Below the pieces are notes generated by a model. The model saw nothing but the letters and a program-made list of their open reading frames with translations, did no database searches and had not been told where the DNA came from. Position numbers and translations under genes: made by a program. Positions 21,298-34,723 of a stretch of DNA of 64,000 nucleotides are shown here, piece by piece (the first letter of the stretch is position 1; the number at the start of each line of letters is the position of its first letter). Origin of the DNA: Lineus longissimus (taxonomy: Eukaryota > Nemertea > Pilidiophora > Heteronemertea > Lineidae); assembly GCF_910592395.1 (NCBI RefSeq), contig NC_088313.1:3040501-3104500 (forward strand). Reading direction: 5' to 3'.

Positions 21298-24200
21298 TCA
21301 TTGTCTAGACGCGTAAATTGGTTCTGCAAGGGCAGGTTGTGTGGTCAGGGTCTTTATGGCCAAGTATAAGTGACAGAGCCTTGTGGAGGTATCATAACTA
21401 AATCCGTTGAACGTGGAATGGTAGATACAGGCTTGCAAACACACCATCTTTCTGCTGCACGTCTCCGATTGCATGAGTCGGGTTGCGGTGGTAGTTGGGT
21501 TGAAAAGTTTCAAGAAGTATTGTTGACAACCGCGAACTGAAAGTAAGATAAGACGTGCAGTTTACAAACGACTAAGCTGTGCGTATAGATTTACCAGTAT
21601 ACACTCCATATTAGTACTGCAAACTTGGCTGTATCTGGTATGTCGCGTTGCACATTTGAACCAACACATCTTTCCCGAAACTGAAGGACTATACACCTTC
21701 AACCACATCTCCGTTTTCGTAGTTTTTAGCCCAATTCTCCTGCACTAAACAGGTCTATTGTATAACCACATGCATTGGCATGGGCCACGTTGCTCAATAT
21801 TATAGGCGACAGCATTGCCGTTGGCGGTTTAGGTCCTAACCTTTCATGTCTTTCCCTCGAACGTCTTTAACTACAATCGCCCTCAGGGCTACCTTCCTGC
21901 CTTTAACCTGACCTCCAATGTATATCCTTTTTGTTGAAAGAAAATATCTACTGTACCTCATTACTTCAGTCACCCGCCAATCGTTCCCGGAGAGGCGAAA
22001 TTGAGTTGCCAACCCGTAACGCGTACCTTTATCACTGTGATAACCAGTGAGATCACCAGCTTGGACCTGTAAAGACATAACAGCTTCACGTAGTACAACA
22101 CGAGTAGGCAGGGCTGAAAAAGAGGTAAGTTAACACACATACGGCGCACAGGGCGACTGGATCGCCATTAAAAGTTGACATCGATATTGCTGATTTGCTC
22201 ACAATGTCATGCGATTGGATTTTGTCTCTAGCCCTGCATCTTCTATATTGTTTTTTCAACTCTATACTCTACTTGTTAGTAACCAACGACAAGCCTTTTA
22301 CTATTGTTTTAGTATGAGTGCGGGTCACTTGCAGAGGGTGTATTAAAATCAAAGGAAAATTTATGGCGAGAGAGACCAATTACACGAAACCGTGATTGGT
22401 CGTAGCAAGCGGACACAAAAGAAGCAGGCAAAGAATTTCTTTATTTTATTGGACGTTAAGCCATGCGAGCACTACGATATAAGGGCCTTATTATCTTTTT
22501 GATTAATGAAGTACCCATACATGATGTACACCGTGTTGGTGTCTTTCCCAGCATGCCCAGCAGATGTTTTCTTGGCTAATATTTGTTACTTCTTTGTTAG
22601 GTGTAAAGGAATAATCCACTTTAATGGATAAACATCTCAAATATGTCATATCGTAAATCAAAGTACATTGTAATTAGTTTCAATAGACAATAGTACTTGA
22701 CTAATGACCGATCCAGAAGTATTAAGGTAGCAGGAAGGGTTGGGCGTTTGTGGTTTCTGAGTCTGAGGGGGTTGGTGTCTGTTGACTGTGCTTTAAGAGA
22801 GACTAGGCATGGCGCCAGTCTCTCTTAAAGCACAGTCAACAGGCATTTGGTCTCAGTATTTGGGTTTTGATTGCCATGACTGTACCCCTGTAAAAGTCAG
22901 AGGAGGAGAAGTTTGGAATGATGAAAGCATTGAAGAAGAAGAAATGTTATTATTGAGGAAAGCAAAATTTATTATGAGACTAGAAGGCAGTGTCCTGATT
23001 TGATTATTTTGAAAATGGCGGTCTGAACACATTAAAAGGTGGAACATGGCATTTTATCGACTTTGAAGTGTTCTGCAGTTAAAGGGAGACTATAGGCAGC
23101 AGCTAGGTAGGCAAGATAAAGTCATACAAATTTGCCAATAGGGGTCAGTCATATCTCTAGGCATGGCGCCAGTCTCTCTTAAAGCACAGTCAACAGGCAT
23201 TTGGTCTTAGTATTTGGGTAAGTACAGAATCAAGGCAGCTCAGAGACCAATGATTGAACGATGCTGTTGACAAGTCCAAGGATACTGCATCAGTCACGAC
23301 CAACTTCTCATCAGAAAGCGTCACCACCAGCATATTCAATGTTCAGTTCCAACCTGTACCAGTCCAATGCACGCCTGTCATGGTCAGCAGTGGTCAGCTT
23401 AGCGCGATATGGAACATTCTTCCGAAACTCAAGCGAGGGAAGTCTGCTCATTAGCCTATCTCGCGCACTGCTCCTTCTTGTGAAACATCGTAGTGAAATC
23501 GTGGTACAGTGGGGCGTCCTCGAGGATTGCAGCTGGTCGGACAGACGTGAGGTGGAATGTGGGCGGCTGCACTTCTTCGTTGATGTGCGATGGCAGATAG
23601 CACAGTTGTTGCGTTGCATGACAGCTGAAAGTGAATGTGATATCATAGAACTGAGGCGTTTGCAATGAGACTATAGGTGAAGTAGAAGCAAGGAGTGAAA
23701 TGGGCCATCTTCCAGTGACTAATATACAGAGTAAGGGCACTGGGTGTTGTTAGATTCAGCATTGAATGTATTCCTCGTACAAGCGTGAATAGTGTGGACA
23801 TACAGTGAGAGGTGAGAGACCCCTATTGACTACTTCTTGTAACTTTATCTTGGATATTATATTAGTATTGAACTTCTAGCCATGGAATATGAAGAAATTG
23901 AAGTTGTTGGCATGGAATATGAAAAATTATTCAACAGTGAAAGACATTATTCCATGAGGCTTTGCCGTGATCGCAAAGGACGCGACGCGATTGGTTCACA
24001 TGCTAATGAGGTATGAAAATGATAATTACCTCTACAATGCTACTTGGATAGCGACTGTGTCGTTGATTGCAACAGTGGTCGATGTCAATGTGTGCCTGTA
24101 ATGTCAATGAAGTATGATGAGGTGATGACGATAGTGCAATTATTAAATATTGGCAAGAGATCATACTACAACATAGGTCTTGTTTTTGACAGATGACTGT

Positions 24201-26267
24201 GCGACATTCCCATTGGGTCTTGTTAGAGTCAGCGCTGCATGTATTCCTTGTACAAGCTTGAATAGTTGTGACGGACTTTGAGGGGTAAGAGACCCCTATC
24301 GGCTACTTCGTCTAACTTTATCCTGCCTACCTAGCTGCTAGCAATAGTGCCCCTTTATCAAGAGTGAAACCCACTGTGCGGGGCTAAGAAATTACCTTTA
24401 TAATCCTAGTTGGATAACCACTGTGTAGATGATTTGAAGAGTGCTATGTGGATGTGTGCCTGTAATGTCAATGAAAGTATCATGAGGTGATGACGATAGT
24501 GGAATGACGAAATATTGGAAAGAGATCTATTCCTAGAAGAACATATGTCCTGTTTTGACTAGGTGGTGCATTTTAGAATCAGCAGTGAGCACGGTGTCGA
24601 AAGTATTGTTATAGGGCCTTCCCTAGGCCCATGGGGTTAAATTTACAATCCACGATTGAAAAGACGTAGTTTGATCGCATTCAACTATAAATCCATTGAA
24701 CAGTTGTAAACACAAGTGAAATAGACCAAAACAAGTGATTTTGGGGCTTTGGTTTAGACGCATGCGCCACATGCGCCATGCGGGCTAAACGGTTCATGTG
24801 AACTTGTTGACATCTACATGATCTAGTGCTGTTATTGGTCATGGTACATGGTAGGCCTAATCATCATGGCTATATGTTTCAGAAAAAGCTCGGAGTAAAA
24901 TGAACAGCCGATGAATAATGACGTTGTTCATGTTTACCATGTTTACTAGCACATAGCCATAGGGTATGCACTGGCCAGTGCACTTTCTGCACGTCGTCAT
25001 GGTCATGTACGTGATACATTGCATATTTTGTTTTTTGAATGCGCATGCTTTTTAGGCAAAATCACTTGTACCAACACTAATGAATAATGTCTTCTTATCC
25101 CTATGACTCCATACACAGTGAGGGCATTGTCCCATTCCCATCAAATGGTAACTTATTGTACCGTATGGGCGGTATTAGGGTGGAAGTTGGGGAGCAGATA
25201 CCTACCGTTGCACGCCTGTCATAATCAGCAGTGATGAGCTTAGCGCGATATGGAACATTCTTCAGAAACTCAAGCGAGGGAAGTCTGCTCATTAGCATAT
25301 CTCGCGCACTGCTCCTTCTTGTGAAACATCGTAGTGAAATCGTAATGGAAAACGTCTGGCTTTGCGCCAGACGTTGAGACTAATAAGTGAAGAACTAATA
25401 GGTAAAGAACTTCTACTTGCACGAGACTGCTCTGATAAAATTATCATTGCAGAGACTACGATGACGTACACATATATTTTTTACAATCAAAAATGCCCTC
25501 AAAAGACGACATGGAATGATTATTTTATTGATATTTCCTACTATATACCTTCCAATTATCACTTTATACAAATAGATCGGCGTTAGGTCGCATGCTTTTC
25601 TTTCCTGGTGACACTATAAAGCAAAATAGTTGCAACCCCGTAAATGCGCTATAAGTCCAATAATAAGTGACGGTGACCCGTTATAAATGTTTCGCCAGCT
25701 TCGCTTTTTTGCCGCTACGCGGCGCGTTGGGCCCTAGCGTCAAGCACTACTTGTTATAGAATTCGTGAGTGACAAGGATTCCTGCTGCAGTGTAAAACAA
25801 GTCATGGCGTCGATGCGACACGCAGACTACTAAGTATTCAGAAACAAGCAGACAGTAACCTTGAAGGGTATCGAAAACAATGTCTTATTTCCGATCGTAG
25901 AGTTTGTGACCTCTGTTGAGTGGACCAGGTCGAACGTCCTGGAAACGTCAGGGACGGGTCTGAATATATCCACATAGTACGTTTCGCTGTTGATTTTGTT
26001 GTACAGTTGCCATCCGATAACATATCCTTCTGCTTTGAACATGTGCGGAGCGGCCAAATGGACGATAACCCAACCGCTGTAGCTGCCGGGGAGAGCAGTC
26101 GGTTCCTGTCCCTGAAGATACACATCCTTGCAGTTTGGGATGACAGCGACAGTTGGAAAAATATCGAAAAGCAGGAAACACAATGAGGTAATAAAAACTA
26201 TTGGGTCAATTGCAATTCCACTCTGGCAGCTTGACAAACTCGTGATTTCTTCATTAGCAATACACAT
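21298..26267 (-). CDS. Predicted secreted beta-rich/PAN-like protein, U3
   Basis: Exon 1 26267-25860 (from MCIANEE), exon 2 22066-21841, exon 3 21536-21298; 290 aa, all joins in phase. Intron 1 is stretched to 3.8 kb by the element at 22713-25740. Hydrophobic residues 21-41; module with conserved EGYVIGWQLYNKINSETYY and STKRIYIGG; PAN-like exon with Cys215, 238, 244, 248 and 266 in my numbering. Relative to U1, exon 2 differs strongly in the segment after YHSDK (KGTRYGLATQFRLSGNDWRV) and at GGQVKG, but hardly elsewhere. Function unknown. Confidence 0.7.
22713..25740. mobile_element. Long (3.0 kb) version of unclassified element, U3 intron
   Basis: Begins CCAGAAGTATTAAGGTAGC and ends GCGTTGGGCCCTAGCGT, like the 839-bp elements, but with about 2.2 kb of extra interior. 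It interrupts GACCGAT^CAAGCAC, the uninterrupted sequence at 5795-5807 in U1. The interior has a hairpin (GTTGACTGTGCTTTAAGAG and its complement, 22779-22838) whose right part is repeated at 23160-23218. It also has two diverged direct repeats (about 23750-23855 with 24226-24330; 24025-24190 with 24391-24560) and an inverted pair (about 23084-23122 with 24318-24356). The longest frame (23261-23668, 135 codons) matches no transposase I know. The terminal regions lack clear inverted repeats. Confidence 0.7.
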
Positions 26268-26669
26268 CTCTGCTAAAATATATAATGCGGCAAAATGGTT
26301 CCCTCTCCAAATTGTACTTCGATTAATGGATCTTGTATTTCAGAACAAATCTGTTCCGGTAAGAAAAGTGATTAATTTAATCCGGTCACAGGTTCAGCGA
26401 TCCCATTCCAATCGGTCATATAAAAAGGAAGCGTTGATACAATTACTAGTACGGAAACTCTCAAAAGGCACAGTGCACTAAAGACGAGCAGAATGAGTAA
26501 CTCGCTCGCGATCGACTCTTTAGTGCGAGAGGTTCTATGACCAGTTTCAAGCCAGGACTGAAGACGCTGCTCTTCTGTGAAAGCGCCCGTGAGCAGGACT
26601 CTTGGGAGTGGGCGCTATACATTGTACAAGACACTAATACTAGTGACTTTCAGCACCGTCAAAACGTAT

Positions 26670-27508
26670 CCAGAAGTATTAAGGTAGCAGGAAGGATAGG
26701 GCGTTTGTGGTTTCTGAGTCTGAGGGGGTTGGTGTCTGTTGACTGTGCTTTAAGAGAGACTAGGCATGTCGCTAGTCTCTCTTCAAGCACAGTCAACAGG
26801 CATTTGGTCTCACTCTCAGTATTTGGGTAAGTACAGAATCAAGCCAGCTCAGAGAGCAATGATTGAACGATGCTGTGGACAAGTCCAAGAATACTGCATC
26901 AGTCACGACCAACTTCTCATCAGAAATCGTCACCACGAGCATATTCAATGTTCAGTTCCAACCTGTACCAGTCCAATGCACGCCTGTCATCCTGTCATGG
27001 TCAGCAGTAGTCAGCTTAGCGCGATATGGAACATTCTTCCGAAACTCAACCGAGGGAAGTCTGCTCATTAGCATATCTCGCGCACTGCTCCTTCTGGTCA
27101 AACATCGTAGTGAAATCGTAATGGAAAACGTCTTGCTTTGCGCCAGACTAATAAGTGAAGAACTAATAGGTAAAGAACTTCTACTTGCGCGAGACTGCTG
27201 TGATGAAATTATCATTGCAGAGACTCCGGTGACGTACACATATATTTTTTACAATCAAAAATGCCCTCAAAAGACGACATGGAATGATTATTTTATTGAT
27301 ATTTCCTACTATAAACCTTCCAATTATCACTTTATACAAATAGATCGGCGTTAGGTCGCATGCCTTTCTTTCCTGGTGACACTATAAAGCAAAATAGTTG
27401 CAACCCCGTAAATGCGCTATAAGTCCAATAATAAGTGACGGTGACCCGTTATAAATGTTTCGCTCGCTTCGATTTTTTGCCGCTACGCTGCGCTTTGGGC
27501 CCTTGCGT
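26670..27508. mobile_element. 839-bp unclassified element, U3
   Basis: Inserted at AACGTAT^CAAGTATCC; the empty site is seen at 14071 (U2) and 56920 (U6). A strong hairpin lies at 26738-26797 (arms of about 25 nt, one mismatch). A 163-codon open frame (26863-27354) recurs in U4 and U5 but has no recognised domain. It shares its ends with the 3.0-kb element and looks like a deletion derivative of it. Confidence 0.75.
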
Positions 27509-29290
27509 CAAGTATCCGCATGGAAAATACGTATGGCGCCTACGGGTAAGTGACACATAAGTAGGACATAAAATTGAGCTTCACCTACGATTTCATCCGC
27601 GTGCAATCTGTAAACAGCTGAAGAGATACCTGGCAATGCAAAACCTCTAATTTCTCCAAAAAAACACATCAACGTGATCTACAATATTTCTCAAATCATG
27701 ATATCATAGAGATAGAAGATGGAAGAGTATCAATTTAGCTGCAAATGCAAGTTAAATTGTTTAATATCATACGTACTGCTTCCCGCATGGAATATAGTTC
27801 TTGCGTTTTTCCGTATACTTACTTTCCGGTAGCACTTGTCGTGTAAACTACACAAACTAATGACGTCGTTCAGAAGGCGTCACTGCGGATACATTCGCAA
27901 GAATGACACCAGGATTATGCTGTATGTATCCCTGTACTCCTTTCTGCTACAGGATCCCGTTTGAGAAAACTTCAGCTTCTTCACAGTTTTCGCAGCTGCC
28001 CATTTTGGTCTGCGCCTGGTGGGCAAACATTCTTTATCAACTATTTGAAAACTATATATTGAGAAAAGATCACACAAATATCAAAATGTGAGATAATTTT
28101 GAGGAGAACTACTTTGGCCAATTCACTCTGCCACTCGCGCGACCTCGTCATAATCGTCACGTGGTGACGACGAGGATTGATTTTTCAATACGGCGACCTG
28201 GAATGGTATTACAGGGACTACGTCCGTTCCCTAGCCTCGTTGTCCCAAGTAGCCCAACTGATATTAGTTGAAAATTATACCGCAGATCTGGAGAATAAAG
28301 ACGTTCCTGAGAATTGTCGAGCTAGTTACTTCGGAAGATCTGGTGAAAACGGATTGTTCTATTGAACGTTGTTGGTATAGTCGAAAGGATGATTTCATGA
28401 CGAGGATCATCGTAAAAATGCGAACTGTTGGTGTGATACTGACCAGTCGGATACTGCTGTTACCAATCCCTTATCCTAGGTCCATTTGCTGGCTGCAACG
28501 CGAGTTGATCAATAGATGATAGTGATAAATATATATATGGATGTCGTTTGGAAAGAACGATAATTGCTTCTAAAAAGACCATTCAGTTAATCAATTATCG
28601 GTAAAACTATCTATTGAATTCTAAATTTCTATTTCACTTCAGGTGATCAGGAGGCTCCAGATTCAGACCGAGTTGTTTCTCGCCACAACTGAGAACAAGA
28701 CACTCTAATATTCTTTGTAGTCCTCTTGATCGATGAGCAACGAAAAAATACACTACACCCATACCACTGAAATGTGAAACGACATTAATACATGTACAAT
28801 GTAGTTATAGAGATATGAAAAGGTATATGTTCACAAATCAACCCCTCAATAAATGCAACTGAGTTGGTCAGTAACCCACCAGCACAGTAGCCAGAATGCA
28901 GTATGCCGGTGTATGATAATGAAGAACCTATGTAACATTATGGTTATGAAGATACAACCCACAGGAATGTTTCATTAAACATAATTATAATAAAAATGTC
29001 GCACAAGAGAAAGGCCGTTGTCACTCAACCTCGTTTACCCAGGGGTCAGTGCGCGCTCCTGAATGCTAATCAAGTAGACCCCGGATGTAGAGGTTGCAGC
29101 TTTGTGCCACGCTGGCCTGTGGCTGCTGCCGTAATAAATATCATGTGACCCGGAACCATCGCACTGACCAATCATGGTTGTTATGCTGAAACGGACATCA
29201 TTTTGGTACCAGGCCATAATTACCAAATTTCCGACGACTGCTTTTTTATGGCGGATTGCGGTCAAACCCTAATCATTTGTTCTAACTGGA
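27509..29290. other. Unit upstream block, U3
   Basis: Aligns with 13664-15841. Contains the possible LRR-like acceptor segment (TTTCTGCTACAGGATCCCG at about 27940-27960), the leucine-patterned frame at 28177-28365 and the minus frame at 29265-29035. No gene can be supported here. Confidence 0.35.
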
Positions 29291-29294
29291 TTCT

Positions 29295-30120
29295 TTGCCT
29301 GCTTCAAAAAGAGCAGCATTGAACCATGTTGCTACAGAGGACCTGGTCATATCAACACCACTGCTGAGAAAATATCTGAATTCGTTTTGGTCATTATTTG
29401 GAAGGGATACGGAACAATTCAGTAAAGGGTTATTTCTATTCTCTGTGCAAAAAATGACGTGTAATTTCTTTTATATCAAACAACCACCTAAACATGATAC
29501 CACTGGGCACATTCAGGTATACAAGCAATGTACAACACCTTCACCTCACTGGTACACCCTGGGGGACTTCACTGGTAAAGAAGACTTCAAGGATCTGCCA
29601 GAGCTAAAGGAACTCCGGTCGAATCATTTTAGATTTGGTTGTATGGCCCCACAGGTCCCCGAAGAGAATTGTTTTCCAAAGATGGACCCGTCTTCTTCCT
29701 GCACTGATCTCATCCGCATAGGCGCCTTGTGGATCTTTCTGTGGATACTTGGGACCATTGCTGTGGGCGGGAATATCCTCGTACTCCTCCTGAGGATATT
29801 GACAAAGGAACCAACGACGGCGAACACCACGATCATCACAAGCCTCGCCGTGTCCGACCTCCTCATGGGCGTGTACTTGTACATCATTGCGGCAGCGGAC
29901 ACCACATTCAGGGGGTACTACATCGAGGTTGACTGGACCTGGAGGAAGGGCATCGGATGTAAGTTGCCGGATTCCTCTCCGTCTTATCAAGCGAGGTGTC
30001 CGTCTTCACTTTGACTATCATGTCAGTGGATCGTTTCCTGGTTGTGGTGTTCCCGTTCAGTAAGCAAAAGATAAACTTCAAGAAGGCGAAGATATTGGTG
30101 GCATCAATATGGATCTTTGG
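29295..30120 (+). pseudogene. Receptor LRR end plus TM1-TM4, frameshifted and truncated, U4
   Basis: The frame is open from 29295 through a changed LRR segment (the frame is offset by a 1-nt insertion and restored by loss of one A in CTGGTACACC), hinge, TM1 and TM2. A 1-nt deletion (GATGTAAGTTGCC, about 29959) then breaks it. The exon ends at GGATCTTTGGG|TACCAACCGCTG, where TM4 is fused to sequence preceding exon F. Confidence 0.8.
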
Positions 30121-30173
30121 GTACCAACCGCTGAATCAAACATGTCTTTTTAGACTTCAAATTTACCTGCTAG

Positions 30174-30357
30174 TTTCTGCCTTCCTTTAAGTGACGCATT
30201 TCATGATGCAGTGGCACAAGAGTGCTGGCATCTTAAAATCGAATGTTTCCTTGAATTGTGATACGCCGCGATCAGTTCGTTTCCCCAAGTCGAAATGTTG
30301 GATACTGAAGAATGGATCTTCCACCGATCTGGCCGGCGCGGGCGACTAGCGGTGTGA
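30174..30357 (+). pseudogene. Receptor exon F, orphaned, U4
   Basis: Acceptor CTAG and the full frame to TGA (ending ...EEWIFHRSGRRGRLAV) survive, but exons B-E are deleted from this unit, so it cannot be spliced to a complete receptor. Confidence 0.65.
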
Positions 30358-30942
30358 CTGGAAAATTACTGTTGAACTAAGGTTGCATAGTAACAATGCA
30401 TTTTAAAGCAAGTGGCCAACTTTAGCTGTACAATAATCAAACTAGACCATATTATCCTATTTCAGAAAGTAACGATGACTTGCAACGTCAAATCGGCATT
30501 CCTATGTTCAGGTGTGAAACAAGCCCTGATTCCGCGAGATTTAAAAGATAATATCCAGGATTTCGGCAACCTATGCAAGCGACTCTTACGTCACCACACC
30601 ATGAACAAAAATCAGCATTGACGGTGTTTGGGATCAGTTTTTGTTCACTGTGATAGGATATACCAATTGACTGCGTCGTTTTAAAAGCTGTTTGAGACTT
30701 GCCTGGGACGAGTAATTTCATGTTAGGTTATCGATTTGACTCGATGTTGCACCACTAGATTCTATAGGCTCTCTTAATTGTATTGGCTCGAACTTCACTT
30801 TTACATGTTCGTGTGTTCGTGTAGATAGGACAGAATTATATGGCTTTTAAGATGTACGACAATTGATTTGCTTGTTCAACATAAACGGTGTGGCGTTTGA
30901 ACTTTATACGAAGCGTCACGATGAAAACGACCACACACCGAT

Positions 30943-31118
30943 GCGTTACTATGGAAAAGACAACAAACCGATCGTCACTATGGAAAGGAAAACAAACCGA
31001 GCGTCATTATTAAAAGGACAACAAACCGATCGTCACTATGGAAAGGAAAACGAACCGAGCATCACTATTGAAAGGACAACAAACCGAGCGTCACTATGCA
31101 AAGGACAACAAACCGAAT
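30943..31118 (+). repeat. 29-bp minisatellite, U4 (about 6 copies)
   Basis: Shortest array in the window; same 29-bp unit and the same flanks. Confidence 0.9.
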
Positions 31119-31517
31119 AAGAATTGGCGTTATGATGCTAACCTTTTTCTTGCTTTAAGCATGCTGTAACTTGATAATTTCCAATTCAATATCTATGCGT
31201 AACACATATTTCTTTCTAACAGGAGAACCCGGCTTACACACGATATATGAGATGATATTCATAGGGCACATCTTCCTCAGTATTATTAATATATGTACTG
31301 AAAATAAAGATCCAGAGGTTTCGTAATCCACCAAAGAAACAAAACTCGTGAAAATTATATTTTCCTGAAATCTTCGCGTATCACAAAAACGAAGAGGCGT
31401 GAAAATTCCTTGACGGTTTACAATTATTATTTCACATTCTCCAAACAGACACGACACAATATAGTAGAACCGCCTTGTCACGCTACTATTACATGTACTG
31501 CGCGGAGTATGTTTACT

Positions 31518-33480
31518 TCATTGTCTAGACGCGTAAATTGGTTCTGCAAGAGCAGGTTGTGTGGTCAGGGTCTTTATGGCCAAGTATAAGTGACAGAGCC
31601 TTGTGGAGGTATCATAACTAAATCCGTTGAACGTGGAATGGTTGATACAGGCTTGCAAACACACCATCTTTCTGCTGCACGTCTCCGATTGCATGAGTCG
31701 GGTCGTGGTGGTAGTTGGGTTGAAAAGTTTCAAGAAGTATTGTTGGCAACCGCGAACTGAAAGTAAGATAAGACGTGCAGTTTACAAACGACTAAGCTGT
31801 GCGTATAGATTTACCAGTATACACTACATATTAGTACTGTAAACTCGGCTGTATCTGGTATGTCGCGTTGCACATTTGAACCAACACATCTTTCCCGAAA
31901 CTGAAGGACTATACACCCTCAACCACATCTCCGTTTTCGTAGTTTTTAGCCCAATTCTCCTGCACTAAACAGGTCTATTGTATAACCACATGCATTGGCT
32001 TGGGCCACGTGGCTCAATATTATAGGCGACAGCGTTGCCGTTGGCGGTTTAGGTCCTAACCTTTCATGCCTTTCCCTCGAACGTCTTTAACTACAATTGC
32101 CCTCAGGGCTACCTTCCTGCCATCAACCTGACCTCCAATGTATATCCTTTTTGTTGAGAGAAAATAGCTACTGTACTTCTGTATTCCAATCGCCCGCCAA
32201 TCGTTCCTGGAGAGGCCAAACTGAGTTGCCAACCCGTAATGCGTAGCTTTATCACTGTGATAACCAGTGAGATCACCAGCTTGGACCTGTAAAGACATAA
32301 CAGCTTCACGTAGTACAAACACGAGTAGGCAGGGCTGAAAAAGAGGTAAGTCAACACACACACGGCGCACATGGCGACTGGATCGCCATTAAAAGTTGAC
32401 ATTGATATTGCTGATTTGCTCACAATGTCATGCGATTGGATTTTGTCTCTAGCCCTGCATCTTCTATATTGTTTTTTTCAACTCTATACTCTTCTTGTTA
32501 GTAACCAACGACAAGCCTTTTACTATTGTTTTAGTATGAGTGCCGGTCACTTGCAGAGGGTGTATTAAAATCAAAGGAAAAATTATGGCGAGAGAGACCA
32601 ATTACACGAAACCGTGATTGGTCGTAGCAAGCGGACACAAAAGAAGCAGGCAAAGAATTTCTTTATTTTATTGGGCGTTAAGCCATGCGAGAGAGTTACC
32701 CGCCCCAAGCACTACGATATAAGGGGCTTATTATATTTTTGATTAATGAAGTACCAATGCATGATGTACACCGTGTTGGTGTCTTTCCCAGCATGCCCAG
32801 CGGATGTTTTCTTGGATAATATTTGTTACTTCTTTGTTAGGTGTAAAGGAATAATCCACTTTTATGGATAAACATCTCAAATATGTCATATCGTAAATCA
32901 AAGTACATTGTAATTAGTTTCAATAGACAATCGTTCTTGACTCCTGACCGATCAAGCAATGGCTTGATATAGAATTCATGAGTGACAGGGATTCCTGCTG
33001 CAGTTGAAAACAAGTCATGGCGTCGATGAGACAGGCAGACTACTAAGTATTCAGAAACAAGCAGACAGTAACCTTGAAGGGTATCGAAAACAATGTCTTA
33101 TTTCCGATCGTAGAGTCTGTAACCTCTGTTGAGTGGACCAGGTCGAACGTCCTGGAAACGCCAGGGACGGGTCTGAATATATCCACATAGTACGTTTTGC
33201 TGTTGATCTTGTTGTACAGTTGCCATCCGATAACATATCCTTCTTCTTTGAACGTGTACGGAGCGGCCAAATGGACGACAGCCCAACCGCCGTAGCTGCG
33301 GGGGAGAGCAGTCGATTCCTGTCCCTGAAGATACACATCCTTGCAGTTTGGGACAACAGCGACAGTTGGAAATATATCAATCAGCAGGAAACACAATGAG
33401 GTAATAAAAACTATTGGGTCAATTGCAATTCCACTCTGGCAGCTTGACAAACTCGTGATTTCTTCATGAGCAATACACAT
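31518..33480 (-). CDS. Predicted secreted beta-rich/PAN-like protein, U4
   Basis: Exon 1 33480-33073 (MCIAHEE start), exon 2 32286-32061, exon 3 31756-31518; 290 aa with every splice signal and phase as in U3. Differences cluster at LPRSYGGWAVVHLAAPYTF in exon 1 and KATHYGLATQFGLSRNDWRAI in exon 2; the PAN-like exon is practically identical to the other copies. No stop or frameshift. Confidence 0.7.
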
Positions 33481-33882
33481 CTCTGCTAAAATATATAATG
33501 CGGTAAAATGGTTCCCTCTCCAAATTGTACTTCGATTAATGGATCTTGTATTTCAGAACAAATCTATTCCGGTAAGAAAAGTGATTAATTTAATCCGGTC
33601 ACAGGTTCAGCGATCCCATTCCAATCGGTCATATAAAAAGGAAGCGTTGATACAATTACTAGTACGGAAACTCTCAAAAGGCACAGTGCACTACAGACGA
33701 GCAGAATGAGTAATTCGCTCGCGATCGACTCTTTAGTGCGAGAGGTTCTATGACCAGTTTCAAGCCAGGACTGAAGACGCTGCTGTTCTGTGAAAGCGTC
33801 CGTGAGCAGGACTCTTGGGAGTGGGCGCTATACATTGTAAAAGACACTAATACTAGTGACTTTCAGCACCGTCAAAACGTAT

Positions 33883-34723
33883 CCAGAAGTATTAAGGTAG
33901 CAGGAAGGATAGGGCGTTTGTGGTTTCTGAGTCTGAGGGGGTTGGTGTCTGTTGACTGTGCTTTAAGAGAGACTAGGCATGGCGCTAGTCTCTCTTAAAG
34001 CACAGTCAACAGGCACATTTGGTCTCATTCTCAGTATTTGGGTAAGTACAGAATCAAGCCAGCTCAGAGAGCAATGATTGAACGATGCTGTGGACAAGTC
34101 CAAGAATACTGCATCAGTCACGACCAACTTCTCATCAGAAATCGTCACCACGAGCATATTCAATGTTCAGTTCCAACCTGTACCAGTCCAATGCACGCCT
34201 GTCATCCTGTCATGGTCAGCAGTAGTCAGGTTAGCGCGATATGGAACATTCTTCCGAAACTCAACCGAGGGAAGTCTGCTCATTAGCATATCTCGCGCAC
34301 TGCTCCTTCTGGTCAAACATCGTAGTGAAATCGTAATGGAAAACGCCTGGCTTTGCGCCAGACTAATAAGTGAAGAACTAATAGGTAAAGAACTTCTACT
34401 TGCGCGAGACTGCTGTGATGAAATTATCATTGCAGAGACTCCGGTGACGTACACATATATTTTTTACAATCAAAAATGCCCTCAAAAGACGACATGGAAT
34501 GATTATTTTATTGATATTTCCTACTATATACCTTCCAATTATCACTTTATACAAATAGATCGGCGTTAGGTCGCATGCTTTTCTTTCCTGGTGACACTAT
34601 AAAGCAAAATAGTTGCAACCCCGTAAATGCGCTATAAGTCCAATAATAAGTGACGGTGACCCGTTATAAATGTTTCGCTAGCTTCGATTTTTTGCCGCTA
34701 CGCTGCGCTTTGGGCCCTTGCGT
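33883..34723. mobile_element. 839-bp-type unclassified element, U4
   Basis: Same site, ends and hairpin (33950-34009) as in U3 at 26670. Two extra bases in the hairpin flank (AACAGGCACATTTGG) account for the 841-bp length. The shared site means the insertion is older than this duplication. Confidence 0.75.

Larger units (their letters stand above)
15842..29282. repeat. Tandem unit U3 (expanded by insertions)
   Basis: Third copy, enlarged to about 13.4 kb by a LINE fragment, a 3.0-kb element in the secreted gene intron and an 839-bp element. It has the most complete receptor tail and an open secreted gene. Confidence 0.85.

Noticed and set aside
25338-25376. Short inverted repeat AACGTCTGG...CCAGACGTT resembling a bacterial terminator.
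   Set aside because: Eukaryotic context, inside a mobile element, and not conserved in the other copies.
26863-27354. 163-codon ORF in the 839-bp element as a transposase.
   Set aside because: No DDE/D, HUH or recombinase motif visible; kept only as an uncharacterised open frame.
26670-27508. Helitron assignment for the 839-bp element.
   Set aside because: No 5' TC/3' CTRR pair with a subterminal hairpin at the right distance and the insertion is not clearly between A and T; left unclassified.
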